This document shows, piece by piece, positions 24,887-33,478 of a DNA stretch of 38,747 bases. Every line of letters starts with the position of its first letter. Within the stretch, counting starts at the first letter, position 1. Location of the stretch: contig JAFGGH010000042.1 in the NCBI GenBank assembly GCA_016930645.1, forward strand, positions 1-38,747. The letters run 5' to 3'. The translations under genes and the position numbers were made by a program. Under the pieces are notes generated by a model. It was not told the origin of the DNA, did no database searches, and worked only from the letters and a program-made list of their open reading frames with translations. Source of the DNA: Sedimentisphaerales bacterium. Its GTDB lineage: Bacteria; Planctomycetota; Phycisphaerae; Sedimentisphaerales; Anaerobacaceae.

Positions 24887-25471
24887 ATGGCCAAAAATTG
24901 TGAAAAATCTTCGAAAAGTCAGGCTTGCAGTGAGGCCCCTGCTGATGAAGTTACGGTACGCACATTAAAGCAGGACAATATTCCTGACTTCGACAGGATA
25001 GTCGCCGACAACGCTGAGGCTGTTTCAACATTAGCAGGACGATTGCTGGCTTGGCCGTCCGATGTGGAAGACATAGTACAGGATGTTTTTCTTTCAGCTT
25101 ATCTCGGATTGAAAAAGTTTCGCGGTAACTCCAGTATAAAAACATGGCTCTTTAAGATAACAATAAACAAGTGCCGCAACTATCGACGCAGGTGTATGGT
25201 TCGACTCAAATTTTTTTCGTATGCCCGTCGGGAAAAAGTTCATGCGGCAGACAGCCTGAGTATGGATAGCGAAACGTTTAACCAGGTCAGAAACGCGATA
25301 ATGGCACTGCCCGCCAAATATCGCGAACCGGTGGTACTCAAGTATCTGCAGGATATTCCTGCTGACAATATATGCCAGATACTCGGAATCTCAGAAAATG
25401 TTCTTCAGGTCCGATTGAGCCGGGCAAGGCAAAAGCTCAGGCTTTCATTAGACGGACTGTTAGAGGAGTAA
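24887..25471 (+). CDS. ECF sigma factor, module 3
   Basis: A 194-residue sigma-70 family protein. After a 35-residue N-terminal extension rich in Ser, Lys and Glu, region 2 includes DVEDIVQDVFLSAYLGLKKF and SSIKTWLFKITINKCRNYRRR. Region 4 includes MALPAKYREPVVLKYLQDIPADNICQILG and ENVLQVRLSRARQKLRLSL. It is the first gene of a three-gene plus-strand operon (6-nt gap, then 4-nt overlap). Confidence 0.92.
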   Translation: MAKNCEKSSKSQACSEAPADEVTVRTLKQDNIPDFDRIVADNAEAVSTLAGRLLAWPSDVEDIVQDVFLSAYLGLKKFRGNSSIKTWLFKITINKCRNYRRRCMVRLKFFSYARREKVHAADSLSMDSETFNQVRNAIMALPAKYREPVVLKYLQDIPADNICQILGISENVLQVRLSRARQKLRLSLDGLLEE

Positions 25472-25477
25472 AAAATA

Positions 25478-26056
25478 ATGGAAGACAGAATACAGAATAT
25501 ACTTAAAAAGGCAGACCAGGCCGCGGGCAAAACTACAAATATACCCTCGAACCTGACTGACATCATCAGGCTCCGCGCACAAAGAAAACACACAACCAAT
25601 GCTGTGTTCGTCACTTTATTTGTGTCTGTGCCGCTTGCCATACTTGGTACGTGGTTTCTTGCGGACAGGCCGACTCAAATAGCCCACCAAGATGTCAAAA
25701 TCGAGACAATCCAGCATAAGGTCAGTCAGTTAGAGAAAAGCACTGAAACCACACTGGCTCTAATCGACAAAATCCTCGACAGGGAAGAAAGGCTGAGGCG
25801 AATCGATGAATTGGAAGCAAAGGTCGCGAAAATGGATGATTCGCTAAACCAGGTCCGTCTGGAATTTGATAAGACGGCCTTCATCCTGGTCAATAATGCA
25901 AATCGAATGTACGACGAGCTTGATATGAAGCGCCCTGCTATCGAAGAATATAAACGAATCATCAGCCTGTATCCGCAAAGCCGGTGGGCTGAAGTCGCCA
26001 AACAAAAATTACTCGAAATCAAAAATGAAAAAAATAGAAAAGGAGATTTATTATGA
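25478..26056 (+). CDS. Membrane coiled-coil regulator of sigma module 3
   Basis: The 192-residue protein has a cytosolic N-terminus of about 42 residues, one membrane segment (AVFVTLFVSVPLAILGTWFLA), a coiled coil (about 75-130, VSQLEKSTETTLALIDKIL and LEAKVAKMDDSLNQV) and a short TPR-like end (AIEEYKRIISLYPQSRWAEVAKQKL). It does not share the juxtamembrane run of modules 1 and 2. Position behind the sigma gene suggests an anti-sigma or sensor. AGGAG-like bases (TAGAGGAG) overlap the end of the sigma gene just upstream. Confidence 0.7.
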   Translation: MEDRIQNILKKADQAAGKTTNIPSNLTDIIRLRAQRKHTTNAVFVTLFVSVPLAILGTWFLADRPTQIAHQDVKIETIQHKVSQLEKSTETTLALIDKILDREERLRRIDELEAKVAKMDDSLNQVRLEFDKTAFILVNNANRMYDELDMKRPAIEEYKRIISLYPQSRWAEVAKQKLLEIKNEKNRKGDLL

Positions 26057-27726
26057 AATCGAAAATGACTTTACTAATCCTGGCTGTATCGATTCTTCTT
26101 ATCGGCTCGGCGTATCCTAAGGAAAATGAAAAGCCGATATACAACACACAATCCGCCCGCTGCATGGTAAAAATTACCGCCGACCAGGATTTTCTTGCGC
26201 TTTCACCTGACACAGTTCGGGCCCTTCTTAATAGTACCGATGTGCGGGACAAAGCAATTAGAGAAACATTTAATATGTCACCGAGAGAATTTAAGGGCGT
26301 TTTCAACGCAGATACATTCGTTCAAAGCTCTACTCGTTCAACTTCATCACAGAGCATACAATTCTGGCTTGATGTCGCTTTGCCGGAAGATGTTAAACCC
26401 GTCGCGGAAGAATTTATGGACGCCCTGATTAACAATATGCGGACAGTCCTTCTTGAAAGTTATAAAAAATACAAAGTAAATCTCCAAATTGAAATCGAGA
26501 ACTCAAGGCTGCTGCATAATCAGCTACTTGAGGATTTTAAAACGACCATGAACCTGCAAAAAAACCCTGTTGCCAGGCCTGCAACCGACCAGTATGAAGA
26601 CCCACAAAATGCACAGGTTGAAGAACAAATGAAGAAAACCGTGGATATGTCGGCACTCAATCCGGACATGCCTTTTGAAGAAGCAATTAACATTATCAAA
26701 CATTCTGTTGACCCGCCGCTCGAAATATTCGTCAACTGGCGAGACTTGAGTGATAATGCGAGCATAGACAAAGGAACACCCATTGGCATTGACCCGGTAT
26801 CAAATATCGAACTTGGCCTTGCTTTGAAGCTCCTGTTCGAAGGGGTCTCAGGCGGTTTTGCCGATTTGGATTATGCAGTCGAAAAAGGTATAGTTGTCAT
26901 TGCAACAGGTGATGCGCTTCCATTGCAGCATGATACACGGATTTATGAGGTATCTCCAAATGTCGAACCCGCCGAGCTTGCCGGTATAATCCAACAGACA
27001 GTAGAAGACAACTCCTGGTATGATGTCGGCGGCACCGGCACAATATCAATCCACGCAAACAAGCTTATTATCAATCAGACCGGCAGCATTCACAAAAAAA
27101 TCAATGTATTTCTGCAGAACCTCACGATAGACACTTTACCTGTTAGTCCGGCACCGGACCTGACAGAGTTGACTGCAAATCAACAAAACCTGCAAAAGGA
27201 ACAACAAGGCCTTGAGAGAAATGTCGCTGTATTAAAAGCCCAGCGCATTGCTGTTGAAGAGCAAATTGCCGGGATTAACCATGAAGTCGAAAAGAAAATG
27301 AATGAAGACGCCGTCACCAAAGAGCTACAGCAATTAATCACAGAGCTTGAGCAGGCTCGAAATGAAAGCAAAGACGACAAGAAACTGGAAGTTATAGAAA
27401 AAATTACAGAAGCAAAAGTGCGGTTAGCCGAAAGACGGCAAACTGCAATTAAAGAAGCCAGAGGCGATGAACTGGAAAGGCTGAACGGCATTTTAACCGA
27501 CTTGGCTTTTAAACTGGCCGAGAGCAAAGCTTCACTTGAAACCGTTACAAAGCAGCTTACACAAGTAAAGTCACAATTAAGGTCAACAGCCGCGTTTGAC
27601 CCGGATATCTTGAAAATCAAAGAAGCCAGACAAGCCCTTGAAGCTGCCGCTAACAAACTGAATAATTTGAATAACCTTTATACTAACAGTAGTTCGCCGA
27701 CGGTAATGGTTTTCGGCTCAAGGTAA
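26053..27726 (+). CDS. Exported STN-like protein with long coiled coil
   Basis: The 557-residue protein overlaps the regulator upstream by 4 nt (ATGA). It has a signal peptide (LLILAVSILLIGSAYP). Residues about 200-360 resemble secretin/TonB short N-terminal (STN) and N-domain modules: DMPFEEAINIIKHSVDPPLEIFVNW, then ELGLALKLLFEGVSG, and YEVSPNVEPAELAGIIQQTV. The last 170 residues are a coiled coil (LEQARNESKDDKKLEVIEKI). A related pairing of secretin features with a coiled coil is seen at 1565-3253, but no secretin core is present here. It is probably periplasmic and part of the envelope response controlled by module 3. Confidence 0.7.
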   Translation: MKSKMTLLILAVSILLIGSAYPKENEKPIYNTQSARCMVKITADQDFLALSPDTVRALLNSTDVRDKAIRETFNMSPREFKGVFNADTFVQSSTRSTSSQSIQFWLDVALPEDVKPVAEEFMDALINNMRTVLLESYKKYKVNLQIEIENSRLLHNQLLEDFKTTMNLQKNPVARPATDQYEDPQNAQVEEQMKKTVDMSALNPDMPFEEAINIIKHSVDPPLEIFVNWRDLSDNASIDKGTPIGIDPVSNIELGLALKLLFEGVSGGFADLDYAVEKGIVVIATGDALPLQHDTRIYEVSPNVEPAELAGIIQQTVEDNSWYDVGGTGTISIHANKLIINQTGSIHKKINVFLQNLTIDTLPVSPAPDLTELTANQQNLQKEQQGLERNVAVLKAQRIAVEEQIAGINHEVEKKMNEDAVTKELQQLITELEQARNESKDDKKLEVIEKITEAKVRLAERRQTAIKEARGDELERLNGILTDLAFKLAESKASLETVTKQLTQVKSQLRSTAAFDPDILKIKEARQALEAAANKLNNLNNLYTNSSSPTVMVFGSR

Positions 27727-27752
27727 ATCACTATGTCGTTAAACTTATAATT

Positions 27753-29741
27753 TTACCATACGCGGATTAGTTTTACTCCGTGCACGGGTACTTCGGCGTT
27801 GAATAATCCATCGAACTCGCCCAAATCCTTTTGCCGCCAGAGGTCGCGGACTCTGTGACTTTCCCCCTTCAGGCCTAAGTCTTCAAATTTCACACCGATT
27901 GTTTTTTCATCATAGTCATTAACATTAAACAGCCCTATCGCTTTGGAACCATCCTCCATATCCTTATACCAGACCTGCACATCATCGGTTTTAACAATCC
28001 TCTTTGCCTGTCTGCCGAGCGGGTCCTGGTTGACCTCGAGCACCTCATCATTAGTCAAAAGGTTCATTGTAAAATCATCCAATTGCTCAATCGGACAGCC
28101 TATCAATAGCGGCGCGCTCAGCAGACACCACAGGCTGATATGCGTATATTGCTCATCCGCCGTCAATCGCGAATCATGCAGATTCGGTCCCCAGCCGACC
28201 TTGCCGACAACGAGCATATCAGGATCATTCCAGCTCCCAAGTTTTGCGTAAGGCCAGTGGTCGGCCTGCGAAAAACCTATACCGCTCATACTGCCCCAGT
28301 TATCAACTATATCGCCGGTAGTCCGCCAGCAGTTTCCACCGACAGCTTCGCCCCACTCCCACACATTTCCCATTCCGTACTGGCACAAGCTGTAAACAAT
28401 ATCGCGGCCGGATTCCTCAAGGATTTGGCCCATCAGGATATAAGGCCTTTGCAAATCTTCGAGCTTCTCGTTGCCGGAGACCTTCGAATAGCCGCACCAG
28501 TCGTACTTTAAATAATCGAAGCCCATCTCGGCGAAATATTTTGCGTCCTGCTCTTCATGCTGCCACGAGCCGACATAACCTGCACAGGTAGTCGGGCCAG
28601 GCGAGATACAAACGCCGGCCTTCAATCCTAGACTATGAATATAATCTGTCAGGGCCTTCATATCACCGAACCTGTCATTGGTCAGCAGCATTCCGGTCTC
28701 ATCTCGGACGGGCGGGCCGATTGCCGCGTCATTGGAATCGGCCTTTCTCATCCAGCAGTCGTCGATATTGATATACGAGAAGCCGTGATTAATCAGGCCG
28801 GAGGCGACCATCGCCTCAGCCGTATCGCGGACGTTCTTTTCTGTTACCGAGCACGCCCAGCAGTTCCAGCTATTCCAGCCCATCGGCGGCGTCAGGCAAA
28901 TCGTATCGCCGATTACTATTCGCAATTCGCGCTTGGCTTTGCCAAGTGAGTTTTGTGCTGTAACGGTTGTCTTGTATTCGCCGCGCTTTTTGGCTGTGCC
29001 GGTGATTCGGCCTGACTCGGAATCGAGCTTCAGACCTTTGGGCAGGCCCTTGATTTTAAATTTCATCGGGCGCTGGCCGGTCGCGGTAACGGTGAATAAA
29101 AACGGGTTGCCCGGTCTTGCTCCGAAGACCTTCGGGCCGGTGATTCTCGGCGTTGGTTTCGGCTTAGGTGTCAGGATGTACGGTTTCGGCTTTGGGATAT
29201 CGATAGTAACAGGCGGCTTACCGGTATACTCGAATTTGGCCATTACCCAGTCTGCGTGGTCGTAGTAGTTGTTTTCGATATCATCGGCAATCAGGCGTAA
29301 TTCCTCGACTCCGGTCAGGTCGATATCAATTTTTTCAGGGGTCTGATAGCCGCGGATTGTGCCGCTGGTATATAAGACTTTTTTGTCGCCTACCACCTTG
29401 AAATCGATAGAGCCGCGGTCGCTGGTAGGCTGCTCTGATATTTCATCATCGACACCGATTATAGCGGTGAACCTCGTTACCTTGCCGTCCAGCTTTAATA
29501 TTAACGTGCTCGGCGTGTGCGTGCCCATACCGCGCTCGTATTCTACGCCGTTGATTTTCAGAGGATTGCCCTGGCAGGACTTGTTTTTGTTTACCTGTCC
29601 CCAGCCGCAGGTGGCTTTGCTCAAATCAAGCTCATCCAGCCAGATAGTATTGACTTCTTCGGCATAGGCGGCTGAAAAGAGAAAACATACGATAATTAAG
29701 ATAACGTTCGCGTAAATTAAAGCTGTCCTTGATGTTGTCAT
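27753..29741 (-). CDS. Secreted alpha-galactosidase, NPCBM-Ig-GH27
   Basis: The 662-residue enzyme should hydrolyse terminal alpha-galactosides outside the cytoplasm. Order: signal peptide (1-27, ending AAYA), an NPCBM carbohydrate-binding domain (about 30-173, GMGTHTPSTLIL), a Pro/Lys linker, a putative Ig domain (about 200-276, GLPKGLKLDSESGRITGTA) and the GH27 barrel (283 on). Catalytic residues are D414 as nucleophile (YLKYDWCGY) and D477 as acid/base (CWRTTGDI); TPPMGWNSWNCW and SWNDPDML are family marks. A C-terminal beta domain ends in GVKLIRVW. It converges on sigma module 3 with a 26-bp gap. An alpha-N-acetylgalactosaminidase is possible. Confidence 0.93.
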   Translation of the reverse strand: MTTSRTALIYANVILIIVCFLFSAAYAEEVNTIWLDELDLSKATCGWGQVNKNKSCQGNPLKINGVEYERGMGTHTPSTLILKLDGKVTRFTAIIGVDDEISEQPTSDRGSIDFKVVGDKKVLYTSGTIRGYQTPEKIDIDLTGVEELRLIADDIENNYYDHADWVMAKFEYTGKPPVTIDIPKPKPYILTPKPKPTPRITGPKVFGARPGNPFLFTVTATGQRPMKFKIKGLPKGLKLDSESGRITGTAKKRGEYKTTVTAQNSLGKAKRELRIVIGDTICLTPPMGWNSWNCWACSVTEKNVRDTAEAMVASGLINHGFSYINIDDCWMRKADSNDAAIGPPVRDETGMLLTNDRFGDMKALTDYIHSLGLKAGVCISPGPTTCAGYVGSWQHEEQDAKYFAEMGFDYLKYDWCGYSKVSGNEKLEDLQRPYILMGQILEESGRDIVYSLCQYGMGNVWEWGEAVGGNCWRTTGDIVDNWGSMSGIGFSQADHWPYAKLGSWNDPDMLVVGKVGWGPNLHDSRLTADEQYTHISLWCLLSAPLLIGCPIEQLDDFTMNLLTNDEVLEVNQDPLGRQAKRIVKTDDVQVWYKDMEDGSKAIGLFNVNDYDEKTIGVKFEDLGLKGESHRVRDLWRQKDLGEFDGLFNAEVPVHGVKLIRVW

Positions 29742-29936
29742 AATCGAAACTCCTTACTGAAATTTGGGCTTTGGAGAAGTGATTTTAACATCCGAATATT
29801 CATTTGGACAGAAATAATTAAACACGAACGGCAAACAGTTAATTGGTTAAATTGTTAATTGGTTAATTAATTTACGAGCTGTCAGAAGTCAGAAGCCAGA
29901 ATTCAGAACTCGTTTATGGCGTTCCTTACTGCAGAT
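29742..29936. repeat. TTAATTGG and CAGAA word islands
   Basis: AGTTAATTGG, TTAAATTG, TTAATTGG and TTAATTAA follow each other at 29838-29871. At 29881-29908 GTCAGAA, GTCAGAA, GCCAGAA and TTCAGAA follow each other with a 7-nt period. No gene is seen. Confidence 0.85.
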
Positions 29937-30527
29937 TTAGTCTTCGCCAAAGTTCAATACTGCGAATTCGCCTCGGTGCTTCTTCGCGGCCTTGTCGAAA
30001 GCTCTTGCAGCTTCAGCTTCATCTTTGTATCGTCCCAAGTGTATGGCAATTCCGTTAACACCAATACGGGCAAGCCACTTTTCATCTCTTTTACACCACG
30101 AGACACCAATATATATAGAAGACCCATTGTTTCTGCCATAATCCCTGTTCCATACATTTTGCGTATGCGTCGCTCTTCGGAGATTTGCTTTTCGATTATC
30201 CATTGTGTTCCTGTTTTTATGATCAACATACATATCATCAGGCGTAGGCCGTATTGCCCGGTGCATGTATTCCTTACTTCTTTTTTTGCCTTTTTTTATA
30301 GTCCGCAGCGCGTAGAAGTTTTTGCCTGATTTATGACTGTACCAATTATATTGACTGAGTCTTTCAAAATCCTCCGGGTCAACAATCGCAAATTTGTCCC
30401 AGGACAGCCGTATCCTTCTGAACGTGTATCCGTAGCGCAGCTTTCTATATAAAAGCACTACAGGTACCAGCCGGTGTATAAAGAAAACGGGCAGGTAAAT
30501 TGGAATGTATATCCTTTTTAATTTCAC
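29937..30527 (-). CDS. HNH endonuclease-like protein with AP2 domain
   Basis: The 196-residue protein carries an HNH-type core (about 95-130: YMHRAIRPTPDDMYVDHKN, then NRKANLRRATHTQN) and a C-terminal AP2 DNA-binding domain (about 138-190: YIGVSWCKRDEKWLARIG, then GRYKDEAEAARAFDKAA). HNH-AP2 proteins are typical free-standing homing-type endonucleases. The N-terminal 30 residues are hydrophobic (IPIYLPVFFIHRLVPVVLLY), which is unusual for a DNA-binding enzyme. The start is a GTG without a clear ribosome-binding site; no better start precedes the domain. No split host gene was found around it. Confidence 0.8.
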   Translation of the reverse strand: MKLKRIYIPIYLPVFFIHRLVPVVLLYRKLRYGYTFRRIRLSWDKFAIVDPEDFERLSQYNWYSHKSGKNFYALRTIKKGKKRSKEYMHRAIRPTPDDMYVDHKNRNTMDNRKANLRRATHTQNVWNRDYGRNNGSSIYIGVSWCKRDEKWLARIGVNGIAIHLGRYKDEAEAARAFDKAAKKHRGEFAVLNFGED

Positions 30528-30892
30528 AGGGACATTTAGTGAATTGTTAATAGTAAGTTGTTAATTTTAAGTTTTTCCGCCTGCGGAAAAACTCCCTCTC
30601 TATTATTGGATGAACTTGCGCATTTGGTCGCGCTTTTACTGTTTTTTTAGAGGCCGAAAATGATGTAAGCGCTTGTCTGATAAGGGGTAAAAAAAAAATT
30701 AAAAAATGGCATTTTAGGTCTGTACCCCCCTGCGCATTTGGTCGCGCGCAATCCCTATAATCATTACAGACCTACCAGTTTAAACCACGGGTTCATAGTT
30801 ACCCCTCCAGGCAGCCGCCTGCGGCGGCTTAAGGCCTGGAGGCTAAATAAAAATGTTGCCTTAATTTTTAGTAGATATTATCATCCCAAATT
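30528..30892. repeat. Repeat-rich region upstream of the transposase
   Basis: It holds a perfect 10-bp hairpin with loop CT (30571-30592, stem GTTTTTCCGC), two identical 17-bp copies of TGCGCATTTGGTCGCGC (30617-30633 and 30731-30747), an inverted AGGTCTGTA/TACAGACCT pair near 30716 and 30765, and the REP-like hairpin at 30804-30842. No gene is seen. Confidence 0.8.
30804..30850 (+). repeat. REP-like hairpin, copy 1
   Basis: Outer stem CCTCCAGGC (30804-30812) pairs with GCCTGGAGG (30834-30842). The inner part AGCCGCCTGCGGCGGCT forms a second stem. The tail CTAAATAA follows. It lies 43 bp before the transposase start. Confidence 0.88.
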
Positions 30893-31342
30893 ATGGCAAA
30901 AACACTCGGATTTATACTGACATGGACTACATATGGAAGTTGGCTGCAGGGTGACAAACGCAGATACGTAAAGAATGGCAAGGTACTTGACGGTGATGAA
31001 GAACTTTTCGAATTATGCAGATTCCTGCAAAAAGGGCCGACCGTCAAGCTGCGATACAATGAAAAACAAATTGTTCATCTCGCAATTCTGAATGAAGCTG
31101 AGCGCGTCAATCTTAAAGTAGGAGCACTTGCGGTATGCAGTAATCATGTCCATTTATTGCTGTGGTTTACTCCGATACCAATAAGCAGTCTTATAAGTCG
31201 GTTCAAAAATATCTCCACATCCGCGCTGAAAAAACTTGGCCGTACAGAACGAATCTGGACAAGGGGATATGATAAAAGGTTTTGTTATAACGAAGACCAG
31301 TTCAATGCGTACATTAAATATATAAACGACCACAACAAATAA
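30893..31342 (+). CDS. REP-associated Y1 (IS200-like) transposase
   Basis: The 149-residue protein is a HUH-superfamily Y1 transposase. The opening FILTWTTYGSWLQGD is typical of the family, the metal-binding HxH is H85-V-H87 (SNHVHLLLW), and the candidate catalytic Tyr is Y140 or Y143 in FNAYIKYINDHN. These enzymes nick single-stranded DNA; REP-associated members (RAYT) act on nearby hairpins. The gene is on the strand opposite to its neighbours and lies between two matching hairpins (30804 and 31404). Length is normal, and it appears intact. Confidence 0.88.
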   Translation: MAKTLGFILTWTTYGSWLQGDKRRYVKNGKVLDGDEELFELCRFLQKGPTVKLRYNEKQIVHLAILNEAERVNLKVGALAVCSNHVHLLLWFTPIPISSLISRFKNISTSALKKLGRTERIWTRGYDKRFCYNEDQFNAYIKYINDHNK

Positions 31343-31403
31343 ACATTAAGAACGTTCTCCCCAAAAATATTTAGAGGGGATTCCTTCATTTATTTAGAAT
31401 TTC

Positions 31404-31450
31404 CCCCTCGGCAGCCGCCTGCGGCGTCTAAAGGCCGAGGGGCTAAATAA
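31404..31450 (+). repeat. REP-like hairpin, copy 2
   Basis: Outer stem CCCCTCGGC (31404-31412) pairs with GCCGAGGGG (31434-31442). The inner AGCCGCCTGCGGCG and the tail CTAAATAA match copy 1, at exactly the same spacing and in the same orientation. It lies 61 bp past the transposase stop. Confidence 0.88.
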
Positions 31451-31461
31451 TTATCCTATGT

Positions 31462-33465
31462 TTATTTTACACGCTGGCCTGGGGATGGGCCTGAGTCGGT
31501 GGTGAGCATAAAGATATCAGCGTCACCCTGGCCTGCGGCGAGAATCATACCTTCAGACAGGCCGAACTTCATCTTGCGAGGTTTAAGATTAGCGACGCAA
31601 ACAACGATTTTACCAACTAAATCTTCAGGCTTGTAGGCTTTAGCGATGCCTGCAAAGACGGTCTTTGTGCAGCAGCCGATATCGAGCTTCAATTCGAGCA
31701 GTTTATCAGCACCTTCGACGGGTTTAGCATCGAGAACTTTGGCGATACGCAAATCGACTTTCATAAAATCTTCGATTGTACATTCGGGGGCAAGTGGTTC
31801 GATATTGGTTTGCTGCGGCGCTGGCGCGGCCTGGGTATCTTTACTTTCATCAATCATCGCTTGTACCTTATCCTTATCAATTCTTTCAAAGAGTCTGGCG
31901 AATTTATTTATGGTATGATTTTCCAGAACTTTATCAATGTCGGCAAAGCATTGCGGCGAGATATTCAGGAATTTTTCTATTTTTTCAGCGAAGGCCGGCA
32001 AAACCGGTTTTAGATATATGCTTAAAATCCTGACCGCGTTGATAACGGCGGTAAGTGTTGTGCGGGTCGTATCGAGGTCGTTCTTTATCGTTGTCCAGGG
32101 CTGGTTCTGCTCAACGTAGCGGTTGGCGGAATCGGCAAGGGCAGTTATGGTTCTGATTGCTGAGGAGTAATTCAGGCCTTCGTAGTCATTTAAGATTTGC
32201 TGTTTAGCAGCGATAAGCTCATCTATAAGAAGCCGGCCTTGCTCGTCGAGTGTGCCGAGTTTGGAGTCAAGATATTTGCAGAGCATCGGGCCTGAACGCG
32301 AGGCGAGATTTGCGAATTTGCCGACGAGGTCGGAGTTTGTCTTGCTGATGAAGTCATCGACGCTCAGGTCGATGTCCTCGACGGCGGCGGTTAGCTTGCT
32401 TGCGTAGTAGTAGCGCAGGAATTCGGGGTCGAGGTGATTGAGGTAGGTGGCGGCTTTTATGAAAGTGCCGCGAGATTTACTCATTTTCTCGCCGTTGACG
32501 GTCAAAAATCCGTGGACAAAGAGATTGTTTGCGGTTTTGAAGCCTGAGCCCATCAGCATTGCCGGCCAGAACAGTGCGTGAAAGTACATAATGTCCTTGC
32601 CGATGAAATGGTAGATCTGCCAGTCATCGCCGTTCCAGACATCCTCGAAATTCAGATTGTGCTTATCGCAGTAGTTTTTGGCAGAGGCCATATAACCGAT
32701 AGGGGCATCGAGCCAGACGTAGAAATACTTGTCGTCTTCGCCGGGAATCTTAAAACCGAAGTAGGGACCATCGCGCGAGATGTCCCAGTCCTTCAGGCCT
32801 GTGCTGAACCACTCATCGAGCTTATTGGCGACGGATTTGTGTGTGTGGCCTGCGTCGATTAGCTTTTTTAGCGGCTTTTCGTAATCGGCGAGCTTGAAGA
32901 AGTAATGCTCGCTTTGTTTTCTAATCGGCGTATTGCCGCAGTGAGCGCATTTCGGATTGAGCAGCTCGGTCGGGCTGTGTGTGCCGGAGCAGGCTTCACA
33001 GGAATCGCCATATTGGTCCGGGGCGTGGCAGCGCGGGCATTCGCCTCGGATGTAGCGGTCGGGAAGGAACATCTTGCAGTTGTCGCAGTAGGTCTGTGCA
33101 ATGGTGCGTTTGGCGATGGAGCCTTTTTCGTTTAGCCGGCTGAAAATCAGCTCGCTTAGCTCTTTGTTTTCCGGTGAGTGGGTCGAGTAGAAATTGTCGA
33201 ACTCGATATGGAAAGCAGCCAAATCTTTGTGATGGTCGTTGTGAACCCGTTCTATAAGCTGCTCGGGGGTGATGCCTTCGGTTTTGGCGCTAATCATAAT
33301 GGCTGTACCGTGTGTGTCATCAGCGCAGAAATAGAGGCAGCGGTTGCCGCAGAGTTTTTGGAAACGAACAAAGATGTCGGTTTGGATGTATTCGACGAGG
33401 TGGCCCATGTGAATGGGGCCGTTTGCGTAAGGCAAAGCTGAAGTTACTGCAATATTTCTCGGCAT
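31462..33465 (-). CDS. metG: Methionyl-tRNA synthetase
   Basis: MetRS charges tRNA-Met. The 667-residue protein has the HIGH-type site PYANGPIHMGHL (12-23), a double zinc knuckle region (YCDNCKMF, GECPRCHAP, SCEACSG, KCAHCGN), the KMSKS loop (GEKMSKSRGTF), the anticodon-binding helical domain and a C-terminal tRNA-binding (EMAP/Trbp111-like) domain from about 560 (DFMKVDLRIAKVLDAKPV). GGGAAG precedes the ATG. It follows the PSP1 gene with a 13-nt gap at the end of the tmk-holB-PSP1-metG run. Confidence 0.96.
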   Translation of the reverse strand: MPRNIAVTSALPYANGPIHMGHLVEYIQTDIFVRFQKLCGNRCLYFCADDTHGTAIMISAKTEGITPEQLIERVHNDHHKDLAAFHIEFDNFYSTHSPENKELSELIFSRLNEKGSIAKRTIAQTYCDNCKMFLPDRYIRGECPRCHAPDQYGDSCEACSGTHSPTELLNPKCAHCGNTPIRKQSEHYFFKLADYEKPLKKLIDAGHTHKSVANKLDEWFSTGLKDWDISRDGPYFGFKIPGEDDKYFYVWLDAPIGYMASAKNYCDKHNLNFEDVWNGDDWQIYHFIGKDIMYFHALFWPAMLMGSGFKTANNLFVHGFLTVNGEKMSKSRGTFIKAATYLNHLDPEFLRYYYASKLTAAVEDIDLSVDDFISKTNSDLVGKFANLASRSGPMLCKYLDSKLGTLDEQGRLLIDELIAAKQQILNDYEGLNYSSAIRTITALADSANRYVEQNQPWTTIKNDLDTTRTTLTAVINAVRILSIYLKPVLPAFAEKIEKFLNISPQCFADIDKVLENHTINKFARLFERIDKDKVQAMIDESKDTQAAPAPQQTNIEPLAPECTIEDFMKVDLRIAKVLDAKPVEGADKLLELKLDIGCCTKTVFAGIAKAYKPEDLVGKIVVCVANLKPRKMKFGLSEGMILAAGQGDADIFMLTTDSGPSPGQRVK

Positions 33466-33478
33466 TTATCTTCCCTGA

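Noticed and set aside
29937-31450. Complete insertion sequence including the HNH-AP2 gene
   Set aside because: No terminal inverted repeats or target duplication enclose both genes; the hairpins bracket only the transposase.
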